This document shows, piece by piece, positions 26,033 through 33,889 of a DNA stretch of 64,000 nt. Under the pieces are notes generated by a model, which worked only from the letters and a program-made list of their open reading frames with translations, had not been told where the DNA came from and made no database searches. The translations under genes were made by a program, and so were the position numbers. The first letter of the stretch is position 1. Each line of letters opens with the position of its first letter. Origin of the DNA: an uncultured Anaerococcus sp. (GTDB taxonomy: Bacteria > Bacillota > Clostridia > Tissierellales > Peptoniphilaceae); contig NZ_CALGYW010000058.1 of NCBI RefSeq assembly GCF_937934665.1, positions 8,315 to 72,314 on the forward strand. Reading direction: 5' to 3'.

Positions 26033-27016
26033 ATGACAATTTCTATTTTAGGGTCAGGTTCATGGTCGACAGCTATAGCTGATTTACTTGCTGAAAAGGA
26101 AAAAGTTTTAATTTACGCAAGGGATGAGAAAGTTGTTTCATCAATTAATAAGGATCATATAAATAAAAAATATTTTCCGAATATTAATATCAATGAAAAT
26201 ATAAAAGCTACTAGCAATCTAAAAGAAATTTTTGAAAATAAATATATAGTTAACGGCATACCAACTCAGCAAGTAAGAAATGTCTTAAATAAGGCGAATG
26301 AATTTTTAACTGATGATCATGTGATAATCAACTTATCTAAGGGTCTTGAGCTAAATACTCATAAGAGAATTTCAGAAATTTTCTATGAATTTAATAAAAA
26401 TATTTCATTTGTTGCTTTAAGCGGTCCTTCTCACGCTGAGGAAGTTATCTTAAAAATGCCAACAACGGTAGTAGCGGCAAGTAAAGATTTAAACCTTGCT
26501 ATTGAGGTACAAAATATTTTTGTAAGAGATTATTTTAGGGTCTATTCATCAAATGATCTTATAGGTGTTGAGTTAGGTGGAGCCATCAAAAACATTTTAG
26601 CTTTTGGAATAGGAATTGCCCAAGGGCTCGGATACGGAGATAATGCTAAGGCAGCGCTCATAACTAGAGGTATCCATGAGATGAGTAAGTTTGCTTGCGA
26701 GTTTGGAGCAGAGTTTAAAACTATAAACGGCCTTGCTGGAGTAGGGGATTTGATTGTAACAGCTACAAGTAAACATTCTAGAAATAACAGAGCAGGTATC
26801 TTAATTGGAGAAGGGCTAAGCATTGATGAGCTTAGTGATAAAATCAACATGGTTGTCGAAGGTATACCAACAACTAGGTCTGTTTACGAACTTGCAAAAA
26901 ATAAAAATATTGAACTTCCTATTACTAATGAGATCTATCAAGTTCTTTTTAACAACAAAGATTGCAAGGATTCTGTAAATGATTTGATGATGAGAGACAT
27001 AAAAAGTGAGTTTTAA
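26033..27016 (+). CDS. gpsA: NAD(P)H glycerol-3-phosphate dehydrogenase
   Basis: A 327-aa dehydrogenase that reduces dihydroxyacetone phosphate to glycerol 3-phosphate for phospholipid synthesis. The Rossmann start is ISILGSGSWSTAIADLL (residues 3-19), a mild variant of the usual GAGSWGTAL. Further family motifs are LSGPSHAEEV (about 129-138), the catalytic Lys in ELGGAIKNILAFG (about 183-195), and NGLAGVGDLIVT (about 243-254). The C-terminal helical domain is complete. A GGGGAAAAG ribosome site precedes the ATG, 9 nt after plsY. It is the last gene before the sepF promoter. Confidence 0.94.
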   Translation: MTISILGSGSWSTAIADLLAEKEKVLIYARDEKVVSSINKDHINKKYFPNININENIKATSNLKEIFENKYIVNGIPTQQVRNVLNKANEFLTDDHVIINLSKGLELNTHKRISEIFYEFNKNISFVALSGPSHAEEVILKMPTTVVAASKDLNLAIEVQNIFVRDYFRVYSSNDLIGVELGGAIKNILAFGIGIAQGLGYGDNAKAALITRGIHEMSKFACEFGAEFKTINGLAGVGDLIVTATSKHSRNNRAGILIGEGLSIDELSDKINMVVEGIPTTRSVYELAKNKNIELPITNEIYQVLFNNKDCKDSVNDLMMRDIKSEF

Positions 27017-27019
27017 ATT

Positions 27020-27048
27020 TTTACTTTACTGTTAATTTAGTATATAAT
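27020..27048 (+). promoter_or_regulatory. Promoter for sepF
   Basis: TTTACT (27020-27025) and a perfect TATAAT (27043-27048) with a 17-nt spacer, starting just after the gpsA stop. The sepF start lies 34 nt downstream of the -10 box. Confidence 0.65.
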
Positions 27049-27081
27049 GATAATAAAGAAAACGAGCAAAGGATGATGTAA

Positions 27082-27666
27082 ATGTTTGACAGATTTAAAG
27101 AATTCATTGGTATAGATGACAATTATGACGATTATGATGATGAACAAATGTATTATGATGATGAAGAAGTGGAAGATCTAGAAAAAAATAATAGCAGGAC
27201 AACTTATAGTGATTTATTAGATGACGATAGTAAGGACAGCACTTACTCTATAAATTCATATAAATCTAATAAATCAAGTTTGACTGATTTTTCTGATGAT
27301 TTTTCTCTAGGAAATTCACATAAATCAGAAAATACAGAAGATAATGTAGTAAGCATAAATAGTAGCAGTAGCTTTACCAGGAGTAGTAATATGAGAATAT
27401 CAATACAAGAGCCTTTAGACTATGATAATGATGGTCCAGTGGTTATAGAAGAAATCCTTAAAAACAGAGTTGTAGTTTTAAATTTAGAAATGGTAGATAA
27501 CGACCTAAGGATGAGAATATTTGATTTTGTAAGTGGAGCAGTTTATGCTCTTAAAGGTAATATGAGAAAGGTTACCAAGGGAATTTTTGTCATAACACCA
27601 AATGGTGTTGAAATAGATTCTTACGTAGCTGACCAAATTTCAGAAGGAAATTATAATCAATTATAG
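27082..27666 (+). CDS. sepF: Cell-division protein SepF
   Basis: A 194-aa cytoplasmic protein that binds the membrane and FtsZ during septum formation in Gram-positive bacteria. The N-terminal amphipathic membrane helix is MFDRFKEFIGI, then a long acidic, Ser/Asn-rich disordered linker (about 14-100). The conserved SepF domain (about 104-185) contains RVVVLNLEMVDNDLRMRIFDFVSGAVYAL, read as a region, ending in the ITPNGVEI motif. Length and linker are typical. It has its own promoter and is followed by ylmH, the classical sepF-ylmH neighbourhood, with a terminator between them. Confidence 0.92.
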   Translation: MFDRFKEFIGIDDNYDDYDDEQMYYDDEEVEDLEKNNSRTTYSDLLDDDSKDSTYSINSYKSNKSSLTDFSDDFSLGNSHKSENTEDNVVSINSSSSFTRSSNMRISIQEPLDYDNDGPVVIEEILKNRVVVLNLEMVDNDLRMRIFDFVSGAVYALKGNMRKVTKGIFVITPNGVEIDSYVADQISEGNYNQL

Positions 27667-27693
27667 ATCGATTAATTTCGGTCTTTTGTTTTT
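27665..27693 (+). terminator. Terminator between sepF and ylmH
   Basis: A 7-bp stem (27665-27671 with 27678-27684, one G-U pair) closes a 6-nt loop and is followed by TTTGTTTTT. The ylmH start codon abuts the tail at 27694. The stem starts inside the sepF stop codon. Confidence 0.65.
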
Positions 27694-28461
27694 ATGGCAT
27701 TAGTATATAATTTAGATCATATAAGTGATAAAGGGAAAAAGACAAATATTAGAAAAGCCTTATCTATTTTAGAGAAGGCTTTTTATAAGAAAATAGAAAC
27801 AAAGTCATTCTTTCTAGATCCCTTTGAACAAAAAATAATTGGTGAAATTGCGGAGAAAAATTCAATTGATATATGCTTTTTGGGAGGAAATCCAGATTCA
27901 GAGAGAAAAATATTTGTGGCAAACTATTACTACGAACCTCTCTACACCCCCAATTATATAAACGTATTAAGCTTTAAATCCGAAAATATAACTCATCCTG
28001 ATGTCCTAGGTGCGCTTTTAAGTCTTGGTATAGATAGAAATGATATTGGCGATATTTCAATTCTTGAAGATAGGGTAGAGTTTGCTATTAGTATAGATCA
28101 GGCAAGTTTTGTTGAATTTAACCTCAACAAAATTAGAAATGAAAGTATAAAAATAAAGACTAAAGAAGGTAGCAAGCTTGATTTGATAAAACCTAGTTAT
28201 GATCTCCTTAGTGGTTTTGTATCAAGCTTAAGGTTAGATAATATACTAAGTCTTTTTCTTTCAATTTCAAGAACAAAAGCTAAGGAAATAGTAAAATCTA
28301 AACTTGTTAAAGTTGATTTTCAAACTATTGAAGATCCCTCTTATCAAATTGATGAAGAAAGCTTAATTTCTGTTAGAAGATTTGGAAGATATATTTTTGA
28401 CGGCATAGATGGCATAAGTAAAAAGGGAAATAACCACATAAGATATAGGAAAATAAAATGA
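27694..28461 (+). CDS. ylmH: YlmH-type S4-domain RNA-binding protein
   Basis: A 255-aa protein of the YlmH family. The N-terminal half has the family feature FLDPFEQKIIGEIAE (about 41-55), and the C-terminal S4 domain (about 180-245) has the segment LRLDNILSLFLSISRTKAKEIV. Bacterial YlmH proteins bind 50S ribosomal subunits and have been implicated in ribosome rescue; the S4 domain supports RNA binding. No Shine-Dalgarno sequence precedes the ATG, which sits right at the end of the sepF terminator. It overlaps lspA by 4 nt and so is probably cotranscribed with it. Confidence 0.88.
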   Translation: MALVYNLDHISDKGKKTNIRKALSILEKAFYKKIETKSFFLDPFEQKIIGEIAEKNSIDICFLGGNPDSERKIFVANYYYEPLYTPNYINVLSFKSENITHPDVLGALLSLGIDRNDIGDISILEDRVEFAISIDQASFVEFNLNKIRNESIKIKTKEGSKLDLIKPSYDLLSGFVSSLRLDNILSLFLSISRTKAKEIVKSKLVKVDFQTIEDPSYQIDEESLISVRRFGRYIFDGIDGISKKGNNHIRYRKIK

Positions 28462-28898
28462 TATATATAATAATAATTATCCTTGGCCTTATTCTAGATA
28501 GGTTAAGTAAGGTATACGCAATCAACAATTTTATAGAAAACCCAATAGAAGGACCCTTAATAAACCTAACATATTTGGAAAATAGGGGAGCAGCTTTTGG
28601 TATTTTACAGGATAAGAGGGTTTTCTTTCTCCTAATAACAATAGCCATAGTCTGCTATCTTCTATATTATTTTTATAAATCATATAAGACTAATCCAACA
28701 ATTTTAAATATAAGTCTTTCGATGATTATCGCAGGAGCTTTAGGTAATTTCTATGATAGGCTTATTAATGGGTATGTAGTAGACTTTATTGAATTTTCAT
28801 TCTTTAATTTTCCAGTATTTAATATTGCTGACATTTTTGTAACCTTGGGCTGCGCCTTAATGATAATATATATAATTTTTATCCATGAAGATAAGTAA
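28458..28898 (+). CDS. lspA: Lipoprotein signal peptidase LspA
   Basis: A 146-aa integral membrane aspartic protease that removes signal peptides from prolipoproteins after diacylglyceryl addition. Four membrane helices are apparent. The two catalytic aspartates are D109 in VVDFIEF and D125 in FNIADIF. The NRGAAFGI (42-49) and AGALGNFYDRL (92-102) motifs are present as well. It serves, among others, the lipoprotein encoded at 7706. It overlaps ylmH by 4 nt and ung by 14 nt, so expression is tightly linked. Confidence 0.94.
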   Translation: MIYIIIIILGLILDRLSKVYAINNFIENPIEGPLINLTYLENRGAAFGILQDKRVFFLLITIAIVCYLLYYFYKSYKTNPTILNISLSMIIAGALGNFYDRLINGYVVDFIEFSFFNFPVFNIADIFVTLGCALMIIYIIFIHEDK

Positions 28899-29556
28899 TG
28901 ATTGGGGCCTTATCCTAAAAGACGAATTTGAAAAAGATTACTTTAAAAAAATAGAAAGTTTTTTAGATAAGGCTTATAAAGAAAATGTGGTCTTTCCACC
29001 TAGAGATGAAATATATAAGGCTTTGGAATTATCAGCTTTTAAAGATACTAAAGTTGTAATTTTAGGTCAAGACCCTTATTACAATTACGGTCAGGCTCAG
29101 GGTTTATCTTTTTCAGTAAATGAAGGAGTAAAATTACCTCCTTCTTTAAAAAACATATATAAAGAACTGGGAACTGATCTTGGAATCAAATATCCCTCAA
29201 GTAGTTCTTTGATTGCTTGGGCTGAACAGGGAGTCTTATTATTAAATGCAAGTCTTACTGTTGAAGAAAAAAAGCCTAACTCTCATAGTAAGATAGGTTG
29301 GCAAATATTTACAGATAAGATTATATCTCTATTGAATAATAGAGAAAAGCCGGTAGTATTTATTCTCTGGGGCAATTTTGCTAGAAGTAAGAAAAATCTA
29401 ATAACAAATCATAGGCATTTGATAATAGAATCAGTCCATCCATCACCGTTATCTGCTAGGCGTGGATTTTTTGGAACAAGGCCATTTTCAAGGGCGAATG
29501 ACTTTTTAAAGTCAAATGGCATAAAAGAAATAAATTGGAAAATAGAGAATCAATAA
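28885..29556 (+). CDS. ung: Uracil-DNA glycosylase
   Basis: A 223-aa family 1 UDG that excises uracil from DNA. The water-activating loop is GQDPYYNYGQAQGLSF (61-76) with D63 as the catalytic Asp. The leucine loop is HPSPLSARRGFFG (about 185-197) with its catalytic His. LLLNASLTV (about 116-124) forms the uracil pocket. Length is normal. Its last codons and stop form part of a hairpin that also contains the stop of the convergent exonuclease gene (7-nt overlap of the two coding regions). Confidence 0.95.
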   Translation: MKISNDWGLILKDEFEKDYFKKIESFLDKAYKENVVFPPRDEIYKALELSAFKDTKVVILGQDPYYNYGQAQGLSFSVNEGVKLPPSLKNIYKELGTDLGIKYPSSSSLIAWAEQGVLLLNASLTVEEKKPNSHSKIGWQIFTDKIISLLNNREKPVVFILWGNFARSKKNLITNHRHLIIESVHPSPLSARRGFFGTRPFSRANDFLKSNGIKEINWKIENQ

Positions 29557-29577
29557 TGATTCTCTATTATTTTTTTG
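29541..29577. terminator. Bidirectional terminator inside overlapping gene ends
   Basis: A perfect 12-bp stem (29541-29552 with 29557-29568) and 4-nt loop, followed on the + strand by ATTTTTTT. It contains the stop codons of both ung (+) and the exonuclease gene (-). The + strand T-run is strong; the - strand side is preceded by TTTTCC and is weaker. Confidence 0.8.
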
Positions 29578-30458
29578 CATAAATTTAATAAGTTTTTGAA
29601 ATTATAAGTAGAGTTTTCCCTAATTATGAGCAGGCCATCGTTGATATCAATCTCAGATTCATTTTTTATATCGAAAGTATTTATGCTGACAAAGCCATTA
29701 TCTACCTCGTTAAATTTTCCATACAATACGTGAAGATTCAAAGTTATTGTCTTTTTTTTGATACTGATTTGGTAGTTATTTTCAGCAACAAAAAGATCAT
29801 TTAAAATATTTTCTGACTGATATTCAAAATTTCCTATATCTTTATTAATATTTGCCCTGCTAAGCCAAAATTTTCCAATCTTACTTTCTATGCTCAATTT
29901 ATTAATATATAAATTTTCTATATAAGATAAAGCTTCGGTTGCTATTAAATCATTTTCGTTATGTTTTAGGATAGGTTGTGGCCTGTCTCTTGTAATGATA
30001 TCGTCTGTAAGTTTACTTATGACCTTATATCGGCTAGGATCATCTCTATTAATTCCTATAAGCTTTTCTATATTCACAAGCTTCATAGATTCATAAGAAA
30101 AAAACTTTGAATTCTTCTTAATAATTTTATAGATATCAAGACTTTCTTCTATAAAAACAGGCATTAATTGATGGGCTATGAGTCTTGAATTTAGAAAGGG
30201 AATATCAAAAGTATCACCGTTAAAGGTAATTAGCCTTTTTCCTTTTATTTCTCTTAGGAATATTTTTAATAGCCTAATTTCTTCATTATCATTTTCTGCA
30301 AAATATTGAAAAATATAGGACTTATTATTTTCCTTTTTAACTAGACCCAATAATACTAATTTATCTGTCTTAAAATCAAGTCCTGTAGTTTCTATATCTA
30401 AAACAAGGTCTTTATTATTTAGTTTTTCTCCTTTTATTCTTATTTTTTTACTAATCAT
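29550..30458 (-). CDS. YprB-type RNase H-fold exonuclease
   Basis: A 302-aa protein of the YprB/ribonuclease-H-like exonuclease group. The DEDD acidic residues start with VLDIETTGLDF (about 19-29), continue in FNGDTFDIPFLNSRL (about 78-92), and the last is likely in HNENDLIATEAL (about 166-177). The C-terminal 110 residues show no catalytic motif. Bacillus YprB is an uncharacterised exonuclease-like protein; a nuclease role is inferred from the fold. It is the only - strand gene before 45.5 kb, convergent with ung and divergent from the cysteine desulfurase gene. Confidence 0.75.
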   Translation of the reverse strand: MISKKIRIKGEKLNNKDLVLDIETTGLDFKTDKLVLLGLVKKENNKSYIFQYFAENDNEEIRLLKIFLREIKGKRLITFNGDTFDIPFLNSRLIAHQLMPVFIEESLDIYKIIKKNSKFFSYESMKLVNIEKLIGINRDDPSRYKVISKLTDDIITRDRPQPILKHNENDLIATEALSYIENLYINKLSIESKIGKFWLSRANINKDIGNFEYQSENILNDLFVAENNYQISIKKKTITLNLHVLYGKFNEVDNGFVSINTFDIKNESEIDINDGLLIIRENSTYNFKNLLNLCKKIIENHY

Positions 30459-30481
30459 AGCTACACTATACTATTTTTACC

Positions 30482-30495
30482 AACTAATATTAGTT
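30482..30495. promoter_or_regulatory. 14-bp perfect palindrome between divergent genes
   Basis: AACTAATATTAGTT is a perfect palindrome in the gap between the - strand exonuclease and the + strand desulfurase, 15 nt before the -35 box of the latter. The half-site AACTAAT recurs three times in the nhaC promoter (61295-61338), suggesting one regulator or an AT-rich coincidence. Confidence 0.4.
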
Positions 30496-30510
30496 ATGAA
30501 AAAAGCAATC

Positions 30511-30538
30511 TTGTATTCTATAAAAGCTCTAATATAAT
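30511..30538 (+). promoter_or_regulatory. Promoter for the desulfurase-thiI operon
   Basis: TTGTAT (30511-30516) and a perfect TATAAT (30533-30538) with a 16-nt spacer; a second TATAAT-like box follows at once. A TTGAGGTG ribosome site lies before the ATG at 30559. Confidence 0.65.
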
Positions 30539-30558
30539 GATATAATTGAGGTGTATAT

Positions 30559-31668
30559 ATGATATATTTAGATAATGCTGCAACAACTAAGATGTATGAT
30601 GAGGCCCTAGAGGCCTATGTGGATGTTTGTAAAAACTATTTTGCAAATCCAAGCGCTCTTCACTCATATGGGATGGATGCAGAAAATTTAATTAAAGATA
30701 CAAAAAAATATATAGGAAAATTAATATCAGCAGACGAGTCAGAAATATTTTTTACAAAATCAGCAACAGAATCAAATAACATAGCTATAAAGTCCTTTGA
30801 TGGCCTAGCTCTTACAAGTAAAATTGAGCACTCTTCTGTTTTCAATACCTTTAAAAATGCAAATTTTAAAGAAGTAAGATATATAGCAAATGATAGGTAT
30901 GGCTTTATAGATGAAGAAGACCTAAGAAATAAATTAGATAAGGATGTAAATTTTGTATCTTTTATCTATGTAAATAATGAAATAGGTACAATTCAAAATA
31001 TAAAAAAATTAACTAAAATTATTAAAGATTTCAATAAAGATATAGTTATTCACATAGACGCTACCCAAGCTATGGGTAAAATTCCATGTGATGTAAACAA
31101 TTTAGGTGTCGACATGATGAGCTTTTCTGCTCATAAATTTCATGGTCCTAAGCAATTAGGTGGCCTTTTTGTTAGAAAAGAGATTCAAGGTAAAATTAAA
31201 CCTATTCTAGATGGGGGATACCAAGAGATAATATCATCTGGAACAAATAATCCACCTGCTATATACGCTTGTGGGATTGCTCTTAAAAAGCAAGCAGAGT
31301 CAAATGAATACCAATATATAGAAAAATTAAACCAATATTTAAGAAGTGAGATCGAAAAAAATATAGAAGATTCATATATTATTTCACCCTTAAAATCATC
31401 TTCTCCCTATATACTTGATGTAGCCTTTGCCAATATAAAGTCTGAAGTTCTGCTACATATGCTTGAAGAAGAAGAAATTTATGTATCGAGCGGTTCAGCT
31501 TGCTCAAAGGGTGATTATAGTAGGATTTTAACAGCTCTTGGCATTGATAAAAGATATATGGATGGGGCGATTAGATTTTCTTTTTCAGCTGAAATAACAA
31601 AAGAAGACTTAGACTTTACTTTAAAAATACTAAAAGATAGTATAGAAATGATAAGGATGGTAATTTAA
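30559..31668 (+). CDS. Cysteine desulfurase, NifS/IscS-like
   Basis: A 369-aa PLP enzyme that takes sulfur from cysteine and passes it on as a persulfide. The PLP lysine is K193 in SAHKFHGPKQLGG; the catalytic cysteine is C315 in SSGSACSKGD. The N-terminal IYLDNAATTKMYDEAL and the HIDATQAMGKIP motif (about 165-176) are typical. The gene shares one base with thiI, so the likely job is to supply sulfur for 4-thiouridine in tRNA, as for NifZ in Bacillus; a wider role in Fe-S clusters cannot be excluded. It starts from its own promoter. Confidence 0.92.
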   Translation: MIYLDNAATTKMYDEALEAYVDVCKNYFANPSALHSYGMDAENLIKDTKKYIGKLISADESEIFFTKSATESNNIAIKSFDGLALTSKIEHSSVFNTFKNANFKEVRYIANDRYGFIDEEDLRNKLDKDVNFVSFIYVNNEIGTIQNIKKLTKIIKDFNKDIVIHIDATQAMGKIPCDVNNLGVDMMSFSAHKFHGPKQLGGLFVRKEIQGKIKPILDGGYQEIISSGTNNPPAIYACGIALKKQAESNEYQYIEKLNQYLRSEIEKNIEDSYIISPLKSSSPYILDVAFANIKSEVLLHMLEEEEIYVSSGSACSKGDYSRILTALGIDKRYMDGAIRFSFSAEITKEDLDFTLKILKDSIEMIRMVI

Positions 31669-32831
31669 TGGAATGGATGTTAGCAGTAAGCTTTGGAGAA
31701 ATATTTCTCAAAGGAAAAAATAGACATGTTTTTTATAGAACAGCTATAGATAACATAAAAAGAAATTTAAGAGATATTCCTTATGAAAAAATGTATTCAG
31801 AATCTTCTAAGCTTTATATTAAAGCTGATAAAAAAGATTTTGAAAAAATAAAGGATAATATCTTAAAAGTATTTGGCATATCTTATGTTGCCTATGTAAT
31901 TAAAACAAATAAAAATATAGAAGACATATATAAGGCTTGTAGGATTGACCTAGAAGAATATTTTTCAGATAAGCCTTATACTTTTAAAGTTGAAACAAAA
32001 AGAACTGATAAGTCCTTTAAATATAAATCTCCAGAACTTTCCAGTAAGCTAGGGGGCTTTATTTTGAGAGACTTCCCAAATTTAAAAGTTGATGTGCATA
32101 ATCCTGATTTTAGGGTATTTGTTGATGTAAAAGATAATGTTTACGTTTATTCTAAGAGGTTTGAAGGATTAGGAGGACTACCAATAGGTTCTTCTGGTAA
32201 GGGGCTTTTACTACTGTCAGGTGGAATTGATTCACCAGTTGCGGGTTTCATGGTTGGAAAAAGAGGTATGAAGATAGATTGTATTCACTTCCACTCATAT
32301 CCATTTACCTCAAAAAGAGCCCTACAAAAAGCCTTAGATTTAGCAGAAATTATGTCAGCCTATACTGGTAGAATGAAGATTTATTCAGTGAATTTAGCAA
32401 ACATTTATAAGGCGATAAACCAAAATTGTGACAGAAGAGAAACAACTATCTTATCTCGTAGGTTTATGATGAGAATTGCTAATAAGATTTCTGAAGAAAA
32501 TAGCTATCAGGCCCTAATTACGGGAGAATCATTAGGACAGGTGGCAAGTCAAACTATAGAATCTGTATCTGTAATAAATGATTCATCAGAAAGACCTATC
32601 CTAAGGCCACTAATAGCAATGGATAAGAAGGATATAATAGAAATTTCAAAGAAGATTGGTTCCTATGAAAAATCTATCGAGCCTTATGATGATTGTTGTT
32701 CAATTTTTGCTCCAGATAGTCCAGTCACTAAACCTAAGCTTAAATATATAAAAAAGAGTGAAGAAAATCTTGATATCGAAGCTCTAGAAAATGAGGCTAT
32801 AAGCAAGATGGAAATCATAGAAATTGCTTGA
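31668..32831 (+). CDS. thiI: tRNA 4-thiouridine sulfurtransferase ThiI
   Basis: A 387-aa enzyme that makes 4-thiouridine at position 8 of tRNA. The N-terminal ferredoxin-like and THUMP domains (about 1-165) bind the tRNA acceptor; the PP-loop ATPase motif is SGGIDSP (184-190). It ends at about 387 residues without the C-terminal rhodanese domain found in E. coli ThiI, the short form common in Firmicutes. In that form sulfur comes from the partner desulfurase, here encoded directly upstream. A cysteine pair DDCCSIF (about 343-349) may carry the persulfide. Its stop codon lies inside the -35 box of the rplU promoter. Confidence 0.93.
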   Translation: MEWMLAVSFGEIFLKGKNRHVFYRTAIDNIKRNLRDIPYEKMYSESSKLYIKADKKDFEKIKDNILKVFGISYVAYVIKTNKNIEDIYKACRIDLEEYFSDKPYTFKVETKRTDKSFKYKSPELSSKLGGFILRDFPNLKVDVHNPDFRVFVDVKDNVYVYSKRFEGLGGLPIGSSGKGLLLLSGGIDSPVAGFMVGKRGMKIDCIHFHSYPFTSKRALQKALDLAEIMSAYTGRMKIYSVNLANIYKAINQNCDRRETTILSRRFMMRIANKISEENSYQALITGESLGQVASQTIESVSVINDSSERPILRPLIAMDKKDIIEISKKIGSYEKSIEPYDDCCSIFAPDSPVTKPKLKYIKKSEENLDIEALENEAISKMEIIEIA

Positions 32832-32856
32832 CAAAATTATAATAAGGGAGTAGTAT
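32828..32856 (+). promoter_or_regulatory. Promoter of the rplU operon
   Basis: A perfect TTGACA (32828-32833) overlaps the thiI stop codon; TAGTAT (32851-32856) follows after a 17-nt spacer. Transcription would start about at the beginning of the L21 leader. Confidence 0.6.
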
Positions 32857-32860
32857 ATAT

Positions 32861-32912
32861 GAGTAGACCGCTCAGCTAGGGCTCTGATCCCCGAACGCTG
32901 GCGAGAATATAA
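32861..32912 (+). ncRNA. Ribosomal protein L21 leader RNA
   Basis: The stretch upstream of rplU contains the conserved L21-leader elements of Firmicutes: ACCGCTCAGCTAGGGCTCTG and CCCCGAACGCTGGCGAGA, with CAGC able to pair with GCTG. It is only about 18 nt before the rplU start and has higher GC than the surroundings. The known role of this RNA is feedback control of rplU-prp-rpmA by L21. The pairing was judged by eye and not computed. Confidence 0.85.
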
Positions 32913-32929
32913 GAATTAGGAGGCTTTCC

Positions 32930-33241
32930 ATGTACGCAATTATTAAAACAGGTGGAAAACAATACAAAGTATCAGAAGGTGACTTGGTAAGAGTTGAAAA
33001 ACTTGCTTACGAAGTTGGTGAGACTGTAGATTTTGATCAAGTACTATTAGTATCCAATGACGGTGAACTTAAAGTTGGTTCTCCATTAGTTGAAGGTGCT
33101 AAGGTATCAGCAACAGTTGAAGATCAAAATAAAGATAAGAAAATTGTTGTTTATAAATTTAAACCTAAAAAACAATACAGAAAAAAACACGGCCACAGAC
33201 AACCTTATACTTTAGTAAAAATTAATAGCATAAGTCTTTAA
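32930..33241 (+). CDS. rplU: 50S ribosomal protein L21
   Basis: A 103-aa ribosomal protein with the standard L21 start ([18 protein letters not shown]) and the C-terminal RNA-binding stretch with [16 protein letters not shown]. It binds 23S rRNA domain I. An AGGAGG site seven nt before the ATG gives strong initiation, and the L21 leader lies just upstream. It shares one base with prp and is followed by rpmA, the conserved rplU-prp-rpmA operon of Firmicutes. Confidence 0.97.
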   Translation: MYAIIKTGGKQYKVSEGDLVRVEKLAYEVGETVDFDQVLLVSNDGELKVGSPLVEGAKVSATVEDQNKDKKIVVYKFKPKKQYRKKHGHRQPYTLVKINSISL

Positions 33242-33558
33242 TGATCGTTATTGATTTATTAATCAATAAGAAAGACGAAATAGTAGGTTTTGAAATAAGA
33301 GGTCATGCCAACTATGATGAATACGGCAAAGACCTTGTATGTTCAGCTGTAACTATACTTGCCTATAGCTGTGTAAATACTCTTGATAAATATACAGATG
33401 ATACTGAATTTTCTGATGATGAAGTAGTTATGTCATTAGAGATTTATAATCCAAATAGGGATACAAGTATTATCTTTGATTACTTTAAGACAGGTATAGA
33501 AACACTTTTAGGTAATTATAGCAGCTACGTAAAATTAAATTATAAGGAGAAATCATGA
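33241..33558 (+). CDS. prp: Ribosomal-processing cysteine protease Prp
   Basis: A 105-aa protease that removes the N-terminal extension of ribosomal protein L27. The catalytic pair is H22 in [12 protein letters not shown] and C34 in [10 protein letters not shown], the same positions as in the Staphylococcus enzyme as I recall. It works as a dimer in the cytoplasm. The gene overlaps the last base of rplU and overlaps rpmA by 4 nt, so enzyme and substrate are translated together. The L27 encoded next still has the extension that this enzyme requires. Confidence 0.93.
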   Translation: MIVIDLLINKKDEIVGFEIRGHANYDEYGKDLVCSAVTILAYSCVNTLDKYTDDTEFSDDEVVMSLEIYNPNRDTSIIFDYFKTGIETLLGNYSSYVKLNYKEKS

Positions 33559-33836
33559 TATTAAATATTAATTTACAAAGATTTGCAAGTAAAAAGGGAG
33601 TTTCATCTACAAAAAACGGTAGAGACTCAAGAGCTAAAAGACTTGGTGTTAAAAGAGCTGATGGTCAGTTTGTAAACGCTGGAACAATCATTGTTAGACA
33701 AAGAGGAACAAAAATTCACCCAGGTAATAACGTTAAAAGAGGTGCTGATGATACTCTTTATGCATCATGTGAAGGTGTTGTAAAATTTGAAAGAAAAGGC
33801 AAAAGCAGAAAACAAGTATCTGTTTATGCACAATAA
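33555..33836 (+). CDS. rpmA: 50S ribosomal protein L27 with cleavable N-terminal extension
   Basis: A 93-aa L27 that lines the ribosomal peptidyl-transferase region. Its first ten residues, [10 protein letters not shown], precede the normal mature start [15 protein letters not shown]. The expected Prp cut is between F10 and A11, by the known LQxF/A rule. The remainder is standard L27, with [15 protein letters not shown] and a basic tail. The extension and the neighbouring prp gene together define the processed-L27 system of Firmicutes and Fusobacteria. A terminator follows the stop by about 12 nt. Confidence 0.96.
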   Translation: MILNINLQRFASKKGVSSTKNGRDSRAKRLGVKRADGQFVNAGTIIVRQRGTKIHPGNNVKRGADDTLYASCEGVVKFERKGKSRKQVSVYAQ

Positions 33837-33848
33837 GAGATAAAAATT

Positions 33849-33875
33849 AAGCTTGCCTTTGGCAAGCCTTTTTTT
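33849..33875 (+). terminator. Terminator after rpmA
   Basis: GCTTGCC (33851-33857) pairs with GGCAAGC (33861-33867) around TTT, followed by CTTTTTTT. It is the end of the rplU operon and lies just before the obg ribosome site. Confidence 0.9.
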
Positions 33876-33889
33876 ATGAAAGGAAACCT

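Noticed and set aside
32861..32912. Possible tRNA because of GC-rich hairpin sequence
   Set aside because: There is no T-loop, anticodon arm or CCA; the sequence matches the L21 leader and lies directly before rplU.
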